A stretch of 64,000 nt of DNA from JBJMLO01 sp045805265 (lineage in GTDB: Bacteria; Actinomycetota; UBA4738; JACQTL01), in contig JBJMLO010000013.1 in assembly GCA_045805265.1 (NCBI GenBank), positions 496,001 to 560,000 of the forward strand. Reading direction: 5' to 3'. Positions 33,308 to 42,177 of the stretch are shown here, one piece after another (positions within the stretch are counted from its first letter, which is position 1; every line of letters begins with the position of its first letter). The notes under the pieces are model-generated. The model saw nothing but the letters and a program-made list of their open reading frames with translations. It did not search any database and was not told the origin of the DNA. A program made the translations under genes and the position numbers.

Positions 33308-34765
33308 ATGGGTGGATCTCGCCTTGGTTCCGTGCTGGTGGCCTTGTCCGGTGCGGCCCTGTGCGTGGTGGGGATCCAACCGGCGGCGATGGCGGCCGGG
33401 GCCAATTCCGGAATCCACGCCGGGTCCGCGGTCCAGTCACCGGGGCCGGCCGTCCCCGGGGATCAGGTGTGGCTGAAGCGGTTCAACGACCCTGCGAACG
33501 GCGACGACTCCTCGCACGCGGTGGCCGTGAGCCCGGGCGGGTCCAAGGTGTTCGTGACCGGATCGGGCTCCGGGCCGACGAGCACCGACTACGTGACCGT
33601 CGCCTACGACGCCTCCACCGGGGCCAGGCTGTGGTTGAGGCGCTACAACGGGCCGGGGGAGGACGTCGACTTCGCCAACGCGATCGCGGTGAGCCCCAAC
33701 GGGTCCACGGTGTTCGTGACAGGGGCAAGCCCCGGATCGAAGTCCAGCTACGACTACGCCACCGTGGCCTACGCGGCCTCGACCGGGACGCAGCGATGGG
33801 TGAAGCGATACAACGGCCCGGGGAACGACGACGACGAGGCCGCCGCCCTGGGGCTGAGCGCGGATGGATCCAGAGTGTTCGTCACCGGTTCCAGCGCCGG
33901 ATCGGGAACCGACCACGACTACGCCACCCTGGCCTATCGCGCCTCCACCGGGACACGGCTGTGGGTCGAGCGGTACAACGGCCCCGGGAACGACTTCGAC
34001 GTCGCACGCGACGTCCAGGCAGGTCCCGACGGGTCCACCGTGTTCGTGACCGGCGAGAGCAACGAATCCAACGGCATCGCCGACTACGCCACCGTGGCGT
34101 ACGACGCCTCGACCGGGGCCAAGCGATGGGTGCGCCGGTACGACAGTGCGGCGCACGACGTCGACTCGGCGACAAAGCTGGCGATGACCCCGAACGGTTC
34201 CATCCTGTTCGTGACGGGATGGAGCGACGGTCCGACGGACTCCGATTACGCCACCCTGGCCTACGACGCCTCGACCGGGACGACGCTGTGGGTACGGAGG
34301 TACAACGGTCCCGGGGACTTCTTCGACTTCGTCCGCGACATCGGAGTCAGCCCCGACGGGTCCACCGTGTTCGTGACCGGGTGGAGCTTCTCGTCGCAGA
34401 CCAACTCCGACTACGCGACCCTCGCCTACGACGCCGCCACCGGGACGAGGCTGTGGGGGAAGCGGTACAACGCCCCGGGCGGCGCCGAGGACGCGCCCAA
34501 CGCCCTCGGGGTCAGCCCCGACGGGTCCACCGTGTTCGTGACCGGAGTCAGCTGGGGTGGCCAGAACTACGACTTCGCCACCGAGGCCGTGTCCTCCTCG
34601 ACCGGGGCGCCCCTGTGGTTGAAGCGGTACAACGGCCCGGGCGACGGCTTCGACAGCAGCGAGGCCCTCGCGGTGGCCCCCGGCGGGTCCACGGTGTTCG
34701 TGACCGGCGACAGCTACGGTTCCTCGAGCTACGACTACGCCACCGCTGCGTATGCCGTGACCTGA
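33308..34765 (+). CDS. Secreted eight-repeat beta-propeller protein
   Basis: A 485-residue exported protein: signal peptide (1-31, ending AAMAAG), a short linker, then eight repeats of 54-55 residues from about residue 55 to the end. Each repeat reads like RYNGPG, then AVSPDGSTVFVTG, then DYATVAYDASTGTRLW. The W at the end of one repeat leads into the K/R-RYNGPG of the next, the velcro pattern of PQQ-like or WD-like propellers. Blades are so alike that recent internal duplication is likely. No catalytic residues are evident. AAGGAG lies before ATG 33308. Confidence 0.85.
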   Translation: MGGSRLGSVLVALSGAALCVVGIQPAAMAAGANSGIHAGSAVQSPGPAVPGDQVWLKRFNDPANGDDSSHAVAVSPGGSKVFVTGSGSGPTSTDYVTVAYDASTGARLWLRRYNGPGEDVDFANAIAVSPNGSTVFVTGASPGSKSSYDYATVAYAASTGTQRWVKRYNGPGNDDDEAAALGLSADGSRVFVTGSSAGSGTDHDYATLAYRASTGTRLWVERYNGPGNDFDVARDVQAGPDGSTVFVTGESNESNGIADYATVAYDASTGAKRWVRRYDSAAHDVDSATKLAMTPNGSILFVTGWSDGPTDSDYATLAYDASTGTTLWVRRYNGPGDFFDFVRDIGVSPDGSTVFVTGWSFSSQTNSDYATLAYDAATGTRLWGKRYNAPGGAEDAPNALGVSPDGSTVFVTGVSWGGQNYDFATEAVSSSTGAPLWLKRYNGPGDGFDSSEALAVAPGGSTVFVTGDSYGSSSYDYATAAYAVT

Positions 34766-34774
34766 TGCCGTGAA

Positions 34775-34809
34775 GGGGGGCCGGTCCTCGACCGCCGGGC
34801 CGGCTCCCC
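34775..34809. terminator. Hairpin between the propeller and Lhr genes
   Basis: GGGGGGCCGG (34775-34784) pairs with CCGGCTCCCC (34800-34809), ten pairs including one G-T, loop 15 bases. It lies 10 bases after the plus-strand stop and 140 bases after the minus-strand Lhr stop. Confidence 0.5.
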
Positions 34810-34810
34810 G

Positions 34811-34949
34811 TCCTCTCCAGACGTCACCCCCCCGGTTGGTGACCCGCCAGCGAACATGTCCGCGAGGTTCTCCAGGTGCTTGCGCATGAAGCGCTGCCCG
34901 ATGGCGCGGGTCATCACTCGCATGCCGGGCTTCAACCCGTCACCGTGGG
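34811..34949 (-). other. Possible gene fragment downstream of lhr
   Basis: Just after the lhr stop the minus strand reads MRVMTRAIGQRFMRKHLENL followed by ADMFAGG, which resembles the C-terminal helix of a polyketide-cyclase/SRPBCC protein. It runs on into sequence antisense to the propeller gene without a proper end. I see no start with a ribosome site. It may be a decayed remnant or chance. Confidence 0.25.
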
Positions 34950-37900
34950 TCAGGCCAGCGCGGGCTCGGCTTCCTCGGGGACGCCATCGACGTAGCTGAC
35001 CGCGTTCGCCCGCACGGCGGGGACGCGCGGGCCGGGGAGCACGATCCCGACCAGGTTCAGCGGGTCGGCGGCCGAGAGGGTGACGGCCTCGCCGGCGCGT
35101 TCGGTCTTGCGCACCGCCCGGAGCATGTCCACGGCCTCGGGCATCGCGTACTGCTCGCCGCTGAATCCGCCGACGAACCTCCCCCCGCGGATCGTCCCCC
35201 GGGCCTCCATGCGCCGGAGCGCCCACAGGACCTCCCGCCACGGGACGGCGAACGCCTCCCGGACCAAGAGGTCACGGAACACGACGCCCCACCGGGCCAG
35301 GAGCTGCTCGGCGACGGCCTCGGCGAGCTCGTCCGCGTCCTCCGTGGCGGGCGCCGCCGGGACGAGGGACCACCGTCCGGCAGACCTGGTCGCGCCACGC
35401 GAGCCGGCCCTGCGGAGCCGCGGACGGACCGGCGCCCGGGGCGTGGTCCGGCGAGCCAGCAGGCGGCGGACCGCCTCGAACCCGTCAGCCGTGACCAGGC
35501 CGCGGGCCACCGCGTCCCACAGGGCCTCCTCGATCTCGTGGGGCAGGCGCCGGGTGATCGTCACGAGGTCGGCGGCGAACAGGGCGCCGCTCCCGTGCAG
35601 CGCGTCGAGGACGTCGCGGGTCCGGCCCGGCCCCGGTTCCTGGGGTGCCCGATCGCCCCGGGCCGCCTGGAGCAGCCACGGTAGGTCCTCGCGAACCGCC
35701 AGGGTGATCGGGGTGGCCCGCGAGGGCGTCATGCCGCTGCGGTGGGGTCCTTCCTCGGCGGCGCCGTTCCTGATCGACAGCCGGCCCCACGTGACGTCGC
35801 CGGACATGCACAGGTCATCGAGCCACTCCACCCGGTACCCCTCCACCCGCGAGGCCAGGACGCCGCGCTCCCACGCGCCGGCGGCCAGCTCAAAGCCCTG
35901 GAGCTGCTCGACGACCGACAGCACACCGAGGCGGCCCTCCCGCCGCGTGCCCGGTGCGACGTGCTGCCACCGGAGGAGGAACCGCATGAAGTCCCGGGCG
36001 GTGACCGGCTCGATCTCGCGCCGGAGCCGCGCCTGCGTGTAGTGGTGGATCCGGGCCAGGAGGCGCCGGGCGCAGAACTCCTCGGGGCCCGCGGCGACGG
36101 TGAAGTGGCCCCGGATCGCGAAGCCTTCGCCCTCCAGGCGAGCCATCGCGATCGTCACGTCGCCCTCGGAGAGCCCGGTCGCCTCCGTGAGGTCGGCGAC
36201 GGTCGACGGCCCGCGGTACTCCAGGTGTCCCCGGAGCATCTCGGCGATCGCGGCGTCACGGTCCAGCGGCGCCGCCGCGATCGGCGAACGACGGTCCGGC
36301 TCGATCGCGGCCCCCGGGAACAGCAGCTCCAGCGCGGGCCGCCGTTCGACCGGGCACCACAGGGCCTGATCCGGGGAGGGGTTCACGCCGACCGCCCGCC
36401 TGGCCTCGACCAGCTCGTCGAACCACGGCTTCCACTCGTCGACCGGCCGGAGCCCGCACATCGTCACCAGCAGGTCGTGGAGCTCGTCGGCGTCTCGCGG
36501 GTCGGGCCGCACCTCGCCGCGGACCCGCTCGATGGCCTCGGGGTCCAGCCGTCCCAGGTCCCGGGCCTCCACCGGCAGCCCCCGCCGGAGCTGCACCGCC
36601 CGGCTGCGGCGCTCCTCCAGGGGCGCGTCGTCGAGGTAGGTGAATGGCCGCCCGTTCAGAATCTCGTGGGCCAGCACGGACGGTTCCACCGTGTCGCGGG
36701 TGACCACCTCCACACGACCCGCCTCGATGTCCGCCAGCAGCTCGCGCAGGCCGTCCACGTCCATCGCCTCGCGCAGGCAGTCGTCGAGGGTCTGGCGGAC
36801 CAGCGGGTGGTCGGGGATCTCCATGGGACCCGGGGCCACGTTCTCCTGGCAGGCCGCCAGCGTCGGGAACACGGCCGCCATCAGGTCGTCGGACTCCATG
36901 CGCTGGATCGGCGGCGGATTCCTGCGGCCGCCCCGCATCCGGAGCACGGCCAGGGACCGGTTCAGGTTCCACCGCCACCGGGCCGCGAACATCGGCGACG
37001 TCAGCACGGCCTGCCGCAGCACGTCCTCGACCGTCCTCGACGCCAGGAACTTGGGCACGCGTTCCAGCGGGAAGCTGTGCTGCGGGCCGAGCGACAGCAG
37101 GATGGCGTCGTCGCTGGCCGCGGCCTGCAGCTCGAAGTCGAACGTCACGCAGAACCGCTTGCGCAGGGCCAGCCCGAGCCCCCGGTTCAGCCGGGCGCCG
37201 AACGGCGAGTGCCCCACGAGCTGCATGCCCCCGCTCTCGTCGAAGAACCGCTCCAGGACGATCGTCTGCTTCGTGGGCAGGACGCCCAGCGCGGTCATCC
37301 CGGCGCCGAGGTAGCGCACGATCGTGTCGGACGCGGCCCCGTCGATCCCGCACTCCGCCGCGAGCCAGCTGCGGGCGCCGTCGGGATCCTGACGCTCCAG
37401 CCGCTCCCCCACCCTCGCCCGGAGCTCCGACACCTCGCCAGAGAGTTCCTCGGTGCGGCCCGGCGCCTCGCCAAGCCAGAAGGGCACCGAGGGCGGAGCC
37501 CCGCGGGCGTCGACCACCCGGACGGTCCCGGGCTCCACCCGGCGGATCCGCCAGGACGTGGTCCCGAGCAGGAACACGTCGCCGGCCATGCTCTCGATGG
37601 CCCAGTCCTCGTTCACGTTCCCGACGAACGTGTCGTCCGGCTCGGCCACCACGCGGTAGTCGCCGAGCTCGGGGATGGCACCGCCACTGGTGAGCGCCGC
37701 GAGGCGGGCGCCCCGGCGGCCCTTCAGCCGCCCGTTCACCCGGTCCCGGTGCAGGTAGGCGGCCCGCCGGCCCCGTCCGGTCGTGATCCCCTCGGACACC
37801 AGCTCGACCACGTCGTCGAAGTCCTGACGCGTGAGCTTCGCGAACGGCGCCGCCCCCCGGACCAGTTCGTACAGCTCGTCCTCGGACCATTCCTCGGCCG

Positions 37901-39179
37901 CGCACTCGGCCACGACCTGCTGGGCCACGATGTCGAGCGGGGCGACGGGCTGGACGATCGCGTCCAGGTTGCCCGCGCGCGTGCCCCGGAGCAGCGCCGC
38001 GCACTCGACGAGCTCGTCGCGGCTGGTCGGGTACAGCACGCCCCGGGGCGTGCCGAACCGCGTGTGGTTGGACCGGCCCACCCGCTGGAGGAACGTGGCG
38101 AAGCTCCGCGGCGACCCGATCTGGCAGACCAGCTCGACCGGCCCGATGTCGATGCCCAGCTCCAGCGACGCCGTGGCCACGAGGGCCCGGAGGTCGCCCG
38201 CCCGCAGGCGCGACTCGACGCGCTGGCGCCGCTCCCTCGACAGGCTCCCGTGGTGGGCCGCCACCAGATCCTCGCCCAGCCGCTCTCCCAGCTGGTGGGC
38301 GATCCGCTCGGCCAGCCGCCGGGTGTTGACGAACACGAGCGTCGTCCGGTGGCCCCGCACGTGCTCGGCGATGCGGTCGATGATCTCCCCCATCTGCTCG
38401 GCCGAGGCCACAGCGCCGAGCTCGTCGTCGGGGAGCTCGAGCGCCAGGTCGAGGGCGCGCCGGTGGCCGACGTCGACGACCGCGCAGCGGGGCGAGCCGT
38501 CCTGGTTCGAGCGGTCGGGCCCGGCACCGACCAGGAGCCGGGCGATGGCCTCGATCGGGCGCTGGGTCGCGGACAGCCCGATGCGCTGCGGAGGGGCGTC
38601 GGCGACGTGGTGGAGCCGCTCGAGGGTGAGCGCAAGGTGCGAGCCCCGCTTGTTACCGGCCACGGCGTGGATCTCGTCGAGGATCACGGTCCGGACTCCG
38701 GCGAGCATCGATCGCGAGCGCTCGGCCGTGACCAGCAGGTACAGGGATTCCGGGGTAGTGACCAGGAAGTCGGGCGGCCGCCGGAGCATCGCGGCGCGCT
38801 CGGACGCCGCGGTGTCGCCCGTCCTCACGGCCACGCGGACGTGGGGGGCGTCGAGCCCGAGCTCGGCGGCCACCTCGGCGATCTCGCGCAGCGGAGCCTC
38901 CAGGTTCTGGTGGATGTCGACGGCGAGGGCCTTCAGCGGCGACACGTAGACGACCTGCGGTCCCTCGGCGGGCGGGCTCCCAGCCTCGTGGGCCTGGTAC
39001 AGCCGGTCGATGCAGACCAGGAAGGCGGCCAGGGTCTTGCCCGACCCGGTAGGAGCCGCGATCAGCGTGTGCCGGCCGGCCGCGATCTCGGCCCACCCGC
39101 CGGCCTGCGGCGAAGTCGGCCCGTCGGGGAACCGCCGCGCGAACCAGGTCCGGACCGCCGGATGCAGGATGCCGTCCAC
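34950..39179 (-). CDS. lhr: Lhr-type large ATP-dependent helicase
   Basis: A 1409-residue superfamily 2 helicase. Motif I APTGSGKTLAAFL (about 45), motif II ILDEIHAVAG, motif III LSATQRP, then the second RecA domain with FVNTRRLAERIAHQLG and QRVGRSNHTRFG (motif VI), followed by the winged helix and Lhr-core region and a long C-terminal domain. This is the full actinobacterial Lhr size (about 1500 in mycobacteria), a 3'-5' helicase acting on DNA-RNA hybrids and induced by DNA damage. GTG 39179 gives the usual family N terminus DGILHPAVRTWFARRFP; GTG 39203 is an alternative. Confidence 0.94.
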   Translation of the reverse strand: MDGILHPAVRTWFARRFPDGPTSPQAGGWAEIAAGRHTLIAAPTGSGKTLAAFLVCIDRLYQAHEAGSPPAEGPQVVYVSPLKALAVDIHQNLEAPLREIAEVAAELGLDAPHVRVAVRTGDTAASERAAMLRRPPDFLVTTPESLYLLVTAERSRSMLAGVRTVILDEIHAVAGNKRGSHLALTLERLHHVADAPPQRIGLSATQRPIEAIARLLVGAGPDRSNQDGSPRCAVVDVGHRRALDLALELPDDELGAVASAEQMGEIIDRIAEHVRGHRTTLVFVNTRRLAERIAHQLGERLGEDLVAAHHGSLSRERRQRVESRLRAGDLRALVATASLELGIDIGPVELVCQIGSPRSFATFLQRVGRSNHTRFGTPRGVLYPTSRDELVECAALLRGTRAGNLDAIVQPVAPLDIVAQQVVAECAAEEWSEDELYELVRGAAPFAKLTRQDFDDVVELVSEGITTGRGRRAAYLHRDRVNGRLKGRRGARLAALTSGGAIPELGDYRVVAEPDDTFVGNVNEDWAIESMAGDVFLLGTTSWRIRRVEPGTVRVVDARGAPPSVPFWLGEAPGRTEELSGEVSELRARVGERLERQDPDGARSWLAAECGIDGAASDTIVRYLGAGMTALGVLPTKQTIVLERFFDESGGMQLVGHSPFGARLNRGLGLALRKRFCVTFDFELQAAASDDAILLSLGPQHSFPLERVPKFLASRTVEDVLRQAVLTSPMFAARWRWNLNRSLAVLRMRGGRRNPPPIQRMESDDLMAAVFPTLAACQENVAPGPMEIPDHPLVRQTLDDCLREAMDVDGLRELLADIEAGRVEVVTRDTVEPSVLAHEILNGRPFTYLDDAPLEERRSRAVQLRRGLPVEARDLGRLDPEAIERVRGEVRPDPRDADELHDLLVTMCGLRPVDEWKPWFDELVEARRAVGVNPSPDQALWCPVERRPALELLFPGAAIEPDRRSPIAAAPLDRDAAIAEMLRGHLEYRGPSTVADLTEATGLSEGDVTIAMARLEGEGFAIRGHFTVAAGPEEFCARRLLARIHHYTQARLRREIEPVTARDFMRFLLRWQHVAPGTRREGRLGVLSVVEQLQGFELAAGAWERGVLASRVEGYRVEWLDDLCMSGDVTWGRLSIRNGAAEEGPHRSGMTPSRATPITLAVREDLPWLLQAARGDRAPQEPGPGRTRDVLDALHGSGALFAADLVTITRRLPHEIEEALWDAVARGLVTADGFEAVRRLLARRTTPRAPVRPRLRRAGSRGATRSAGRWSLVPAAPATEDADELAEAVAEQLLARWGVVFRDLLVREAFAVPWREVLWALRRMEARGTIRGGRFVGGFSGEQYAMPEAVDMLRAVRKTERAGEAVTLSAADPLNLVGIVLPGPRVPAVRANAVSYVDGVPEEAEPALA

Positions 39180-39290
39180 CCGGCCAACACTACCGGCCTC
39201 CACCGACAGCCGGCCACGCCGGGCATCGGAGGGTCCGCGACCCGGACGCCAACAGCTTCCGGATGGTCCAGCGGGACCGACGCGGTCCGG

Positions 39291-40523
39291 TCAGCCGCCG
39301 GAACAGGGGAGCAGGCCGGAGGCGTCCTTCGCCGCGAGGACGTGGCGCACCGCGTCGTCGACCCGCGCGCCGAACGCCGGATCGGACGATGCCCGGGCCA
39401 CCACGGCGTCCGCCATCGCCACGGTCGGGCCGGCCGTCTTGGACACGACCAGGTCGCCGCCCGCGGACAGGAAGTCGATGGCACGCTTCGCGGGCGTGAT
39501 GCCGGCCACCGCGGCCGCCGCGCCCAGGTCGTCGGACACGATCACGCCGTCGAACCCCATCCGATCGCGCAGCAGCCGCATCACCGTCGGCGAGAACACA
39601 GCGAGGTGCGCGGCGTCAATCCGGGTGAACGTGGCCAGCGCCACCATGACGAACGGCACGCCCGCGCCGACGGCGGCGTGGAAGGTGCCCAGGAACGGGT
39701 CGGTCGCGGTCGTCACGGTGTCCACGACCCCGGCCACGTCGTCGGTGTTGCCGCTGACCCGGCCGAGACCCGGGAAGTGTTTCGCCGTGGTCGCGATGCC
39801 GGCCGCCGCCATGCCACGGATGAACGCCGTTCCGTGGTCCGCCACCGTGGCCGGGTCGTGCCCGAACTCCCGGTGCAGCACCCCGATCGGCTGGTTCTGC
39901 GCGTCGGTCCCCGGCGGCACCACGTCCATCACCGGCGCGAAGTCGAGGTTCACGCCGGCCTCGGACAGCTGGCGCCCCCACCCGGCCGCGTCGTCCTGCA
40001 GCGCCGAAGGATCGACCGACCCCTGCGCCAGCGCACTGGGGATCGTCGAGAACCCGTCACCCTGGAGCGCCTGGATCTCGCCGCCCTCCTGGTTCGCCGC
40101 CACGTAGAAGCGCACGCCGCCAGTCGCTGCGTCCGTGGCCTGCGCCTGCACCGCGGTGGCGACTTCGCGCACGGCACCGACACCTTCCTTGGTGCTCTCC
40201 GTGAACCACACGGACCCCACGTGGCGCGACCGGATCGCCTCCAGCTCGGCCGCTCCCAGCCGGTCGTCCGCCAGCCCCAGCGCGAACAGCTGGCCGACGC
40301 GTTGGGGCAGCGTCAACCGGTCGAACACGACGTCGGCGCAGGCGGGGGGAGGGGTCGGTGAGCCCGGAGGGCTCGGAGTGCGCGTCGGGGCCGGTGAGGT
40401 GGCACCCGTACGGCGCCCGGTCGTGGCTGAGGGCCGATCCACCGCCCGGTTCGGCGAGCACGCCGCCGCGATGAAAGCGAGCGCCACCGCGGAGATCCGT
40501 AGCGAATGCCCCGGGCGGTGCAC
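39291..40523 (-). CDS. Glycoside hydrolase family 3 lipoprotein, beta-N-acetylhexosaminidase (NagZ-like)
   Basis: A 410-residue GH3 enzyme with a lipoprotein signal (ISAVALAFIAAAC) and a Pro/Thr-rich linker. The TIM barrel carries FAPVMDVVPPG, KHFPGLGRVSGNTDD (the catalytic His lies in the KH-FPG loop of the NagZ type) and the nucleophile Asp in GVIVSDDLG. It has a single barrel, as in NagZ, so it would remove N-acetylglucosamine from peptidoglycan fragments or chitin oligomers outside the membrane. GTG 40523 was chosen because it gives a short n-region before the hydrophobic stretch; no strong ribosome site is seen. Confidence 0.9.
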   Translation of the reverse strand: MHRPGHSLRISAVALAFIAAACSPNRAVDRPSATTGRRTGATSPAPTRTPSPPGSPTPPPACADVVFDRLTLPQRVGQLFALGLADDRLGAAELEAIRSRHVGSVWFTESTKEGVGAVREVATAVQAQATDAATGGVRFYVAANQEGGEIQALQGDGFSTIPSALAQGSVDPSALQDDAAGWGRQLSEAGVNLDFAPVMDVVPPGTDAQNQPIGVLHREFGHDPATVADHGTAFIRGMAAAGIATTAKHFPGLGRVSGNTDDVAGVVDTVTTATDPFLGTFHAAVGAGVPFVMVALATFTRIDAAHLAVFSPTVMRLLRDRMGFDGVIVSDDLGAAAAVAGITPAKRAIDFLSAGGDLVVSKTAGPTVAMADAVVARASSDPAFGARVDDAVRHVLAAKDASGLLPCSGG

Positions 40524-40543
40524 GCCGCAGACGGTAGCTGCCG

Positions 40544-40797
40544 ATGGCGTCGTTCGCGACCAACACTCGCGATCCGGCACTCGGCTACGATGCCGCATTC
40601 AGGGGCGCCGTCACCTACTTCGTCCGGATGCGTGCGAGGGAGGGCCAGGCGGAGCGGGTGCTCGAGCTCCTGCTGACCAACCCGCGGCGCATCGAGGCGG
40701 GCGAGCCCGGGAACATCGTGTTCGGCGTGCATCGTTCGACCGAGGATCCCAACGAGTTCTGGCTCTACGAGACCTGGACCGGCGAGGCAGCCGCCCC
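40544..40797 (+). pseudogene. Truncated ABM-type monooxygenase gene
   Basis: The first 85 codons give a clear antibiotic-biosynthesis-monooxygenase domain: TYFVRMRAREGQAERVLELL, then IVFGVHRSTEDPNEFWLYETW. The domain should continue for about 30 more residues (the HxxS...F region), but similarity stops at GEAAA (about 40797). From there the frame runs on antisense to the convergent YjbR gene, whose stop codon is at 40798. The 3' end of the ABM gene therefore seems to have been deleted at this junction. It is unlikely to be functional. Confidence 0.6.
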
Positions 40798-41139
40798 TCA
40801 TTCGCCGAGGAACTCTTCGGCGACCCGCTTCGGGACCACCATCCGCCAGGCGTCGATCACGATCTCGCGCATCTCCTGCTCGTCGATCGCGCTCAGGCGG
40901 ACGACCACCCAGTGGTATCGGAGGTCGGAGGCCTTCGGCATCAGGAACTTGTCGGGCTCCGAGGCGACCAGCGCCTCGCGCTCGTCCTTGGGGAACGCGA
41001 ACCCCATCAGCGTCTCGTCCCGCGAGAACGCCAGGTAGACGATCCGGCCCACCCGGAACTTGACCCGGTCCCGGACCACGGCCTCGTACGAGCGGGGGAG
41101 GCTCAGCGCAACCGCTCGCACGTCACCGATCGTCGTCAT
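40798..41139 (-). CDS. MmcQ/YjbR-like DNA-binding protein
   Basis: A 113-residue protein with the YjbR fold: TIGDVRAVALSLPRSYEAVV, KFRVGRIVYLAFSRDETLMGF, LMPKASDLRYHWVVVRLSAI and DAWRMVVPKRVAEEF. Family members resemble a CyaY-like fold and some bind DNA double-strand ends; precise role unknown. ATG 41139 has GGGAAG upstream. The 3' end abuts the truncated ABM gene exactly. Confidence 0.88.
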   Translation of the reverse strand: MTTIGDVRAVALSLPRSYEAVVRDRVKFRVGRIVYLAFSRDETLMGFAFPKDEREALVASEPDKFLMPKASDLRYHWVVVRLSAIDEQEMREIVIDAWRMVVPKRVAEEFLGE

Positions 41140-41288
41140 CTTCCCGACCACCCCCAACGTCGCCACACGATAGGCCGGCGCCGAGTCGGCATCCTCCGTG
41201 CCCCCAGGTTTCCGCCTGCCTGCTGGACCAGCCCAGAGGATGGCGTGGCAAGATCAGGATGCGTTCCGATCGTCGCGGGAGGCGATGC

Positions 41289-42041
41289 GTGGTGCTCGAA
41301 GAGCGATGTGACCGGCTGCGGTCGCTGCATGTCCCCGGGAGGCCGCTGGTGCTGCCGAACGCGTGGGACGTGGCGTCGGCCCGGGCCGTCGTGGCGGCCG
41401 AGTTCCCGGTCGTCGCCACGTCGAGCGGCGCGGTCGCTGACGCGCTGGGGTACGAGGATCACCAGGGCGCGCCGGCCACCGAGATGCTCGCCGTCGCGGC
41501 GCGGATCGCTCGGTCCGTCGACGTCGCGGTCACCGTCGACGCCGAGGCGGGGTACGGGATGGGGCCCGGGGAGCTGGTCGAGGCGCTGGCGAGCGCCGGC
41601 GCGGCCGGCTGCAACCTCGAGGACACCGATCACGCGACGGGCGGCCTCGTCGATGCCGATCGCCAGGCCGCGTGGCTGGCCTCGGTGCGCGCGGCGGCGG
41701 CGGAGCGCGACTACGGGCTGGTGATCAACGCCCGGGTCGACGTGTTCCTGGCGGACCGCGAGCGTCCTCAGCCCGAGCTGCTCGACGATGGTGTCGCCCG
41801 GGCCAGGGCGTACGTGGCCGCGGGGGCCGATTGCGCGTTCCCGATCTTCCTGTCCGACGAGGACACGATCGCCGCGTTCGTTGACGCGGTGGGGGCTCCG
41901 CTCAACGTCCTGGCGACACCCCATGCGCCACCCAACTCCCGCCTGGCCGAGCTGGGGGTTGCCCGGATCAGCTACGGATCGCAGCCCATGCGCCACTCGA
42001 TGGAGGCGCTGGGCAGGTTCCTGTCCGGGCTATCCCGATAG
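41289..42041 (+). CDS. Isocitrate lyase / PEP mutase superfamily protein
   Basis: A 250-residue single-barrel protein. The core blocks are LVLPNAWDVASARAVVAAEF, TSSGAVADALGYED, the metal-site strand VTVDAEAGYGMG, GCNLEDTDH and INARVDVFL. This short class includes oxaloacetate hydrolases, 2-methylisocitrate-lyase-like and phosphonate enzymes. The catalytic KKCGH loop of true isocitrate lyase is absent; the matching segment reads ALGYEDHQG, so C-C lyase activity on isocitrate is unlikely. GGGAGG seven bases before GTG 41289 decided the start; ATG 41259 is possible. Confidence 0.86.
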   Translation: MVLEERCDRLRSLHVPGRPLVLPNAWDVASARAVVAAEFPVVATSSGAVADALGYEDHQGAPATEMLAVAARIARSVDVAVTVDAEAGYGMGPGELVEALASAGAAGCNLEDTDHATGGLVDADRQAAWLASVRAAAAERDYGLVINARVDVFLADRERPQPELLDDGVARARAYVAAGADCAFPIFLSDEDTIAAFVDAVGAPLNVLATPHAPPNSRLAELGVARISYGSQPMRHSMEALGRFLSGLSR

Positions 42042-42042
42042 G

Positions 42043-42177
42043 TCACGCGGCTCGGAGAAGAGCGCTCATCACCCGTCCAGCCGGGCGACCAGCCGCTTCG
42101 GGGCGACCGTCGGGCTCCGTAGCCTCCGGGAACGACTGGCAGATCCGGCGGGCGCGCTCGATCGGGCCGGGGGCCAT
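42043..42177 (-). pseudogene. YjbR/MmcQ remnant coupled to the MFS gene
   Basis: A 44-codon frame whose ATG overlaps the exporter's stop as ATGA. The beginning (MAPGPIERARRICQSFPEATE) resembles the first helix of YjbR proteins, then the frame turns to G/R/P/A-rich sequence and stops. A normal YjbR protein is about 115 residues, so most of the gene is missing. It is a second YjbR trace within 1.3 kb of the complete copy at 40798. Confidence 0.4.

Noticed and set aside
33308..34765. PQQ-dependent dehydrogenase
   Set aside because: No signal for PQQ-binding tryptophan-disk residues or metal site; only the propeller repeat is shared.
35742..40361. A very long open plus-strand frame (over 1500 codons) opposite lhr
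   Set aside because: It is the antisense of lhr and the GH3 gene; its translation is R/G/P/H-rich without any domain. Long false frames are expected at this G+C.
41289..42041. True isocitrate lyase of the glyoxylate shunt
   Set aside because: Half the usual length and lacking the KKCGH catalytic loop.
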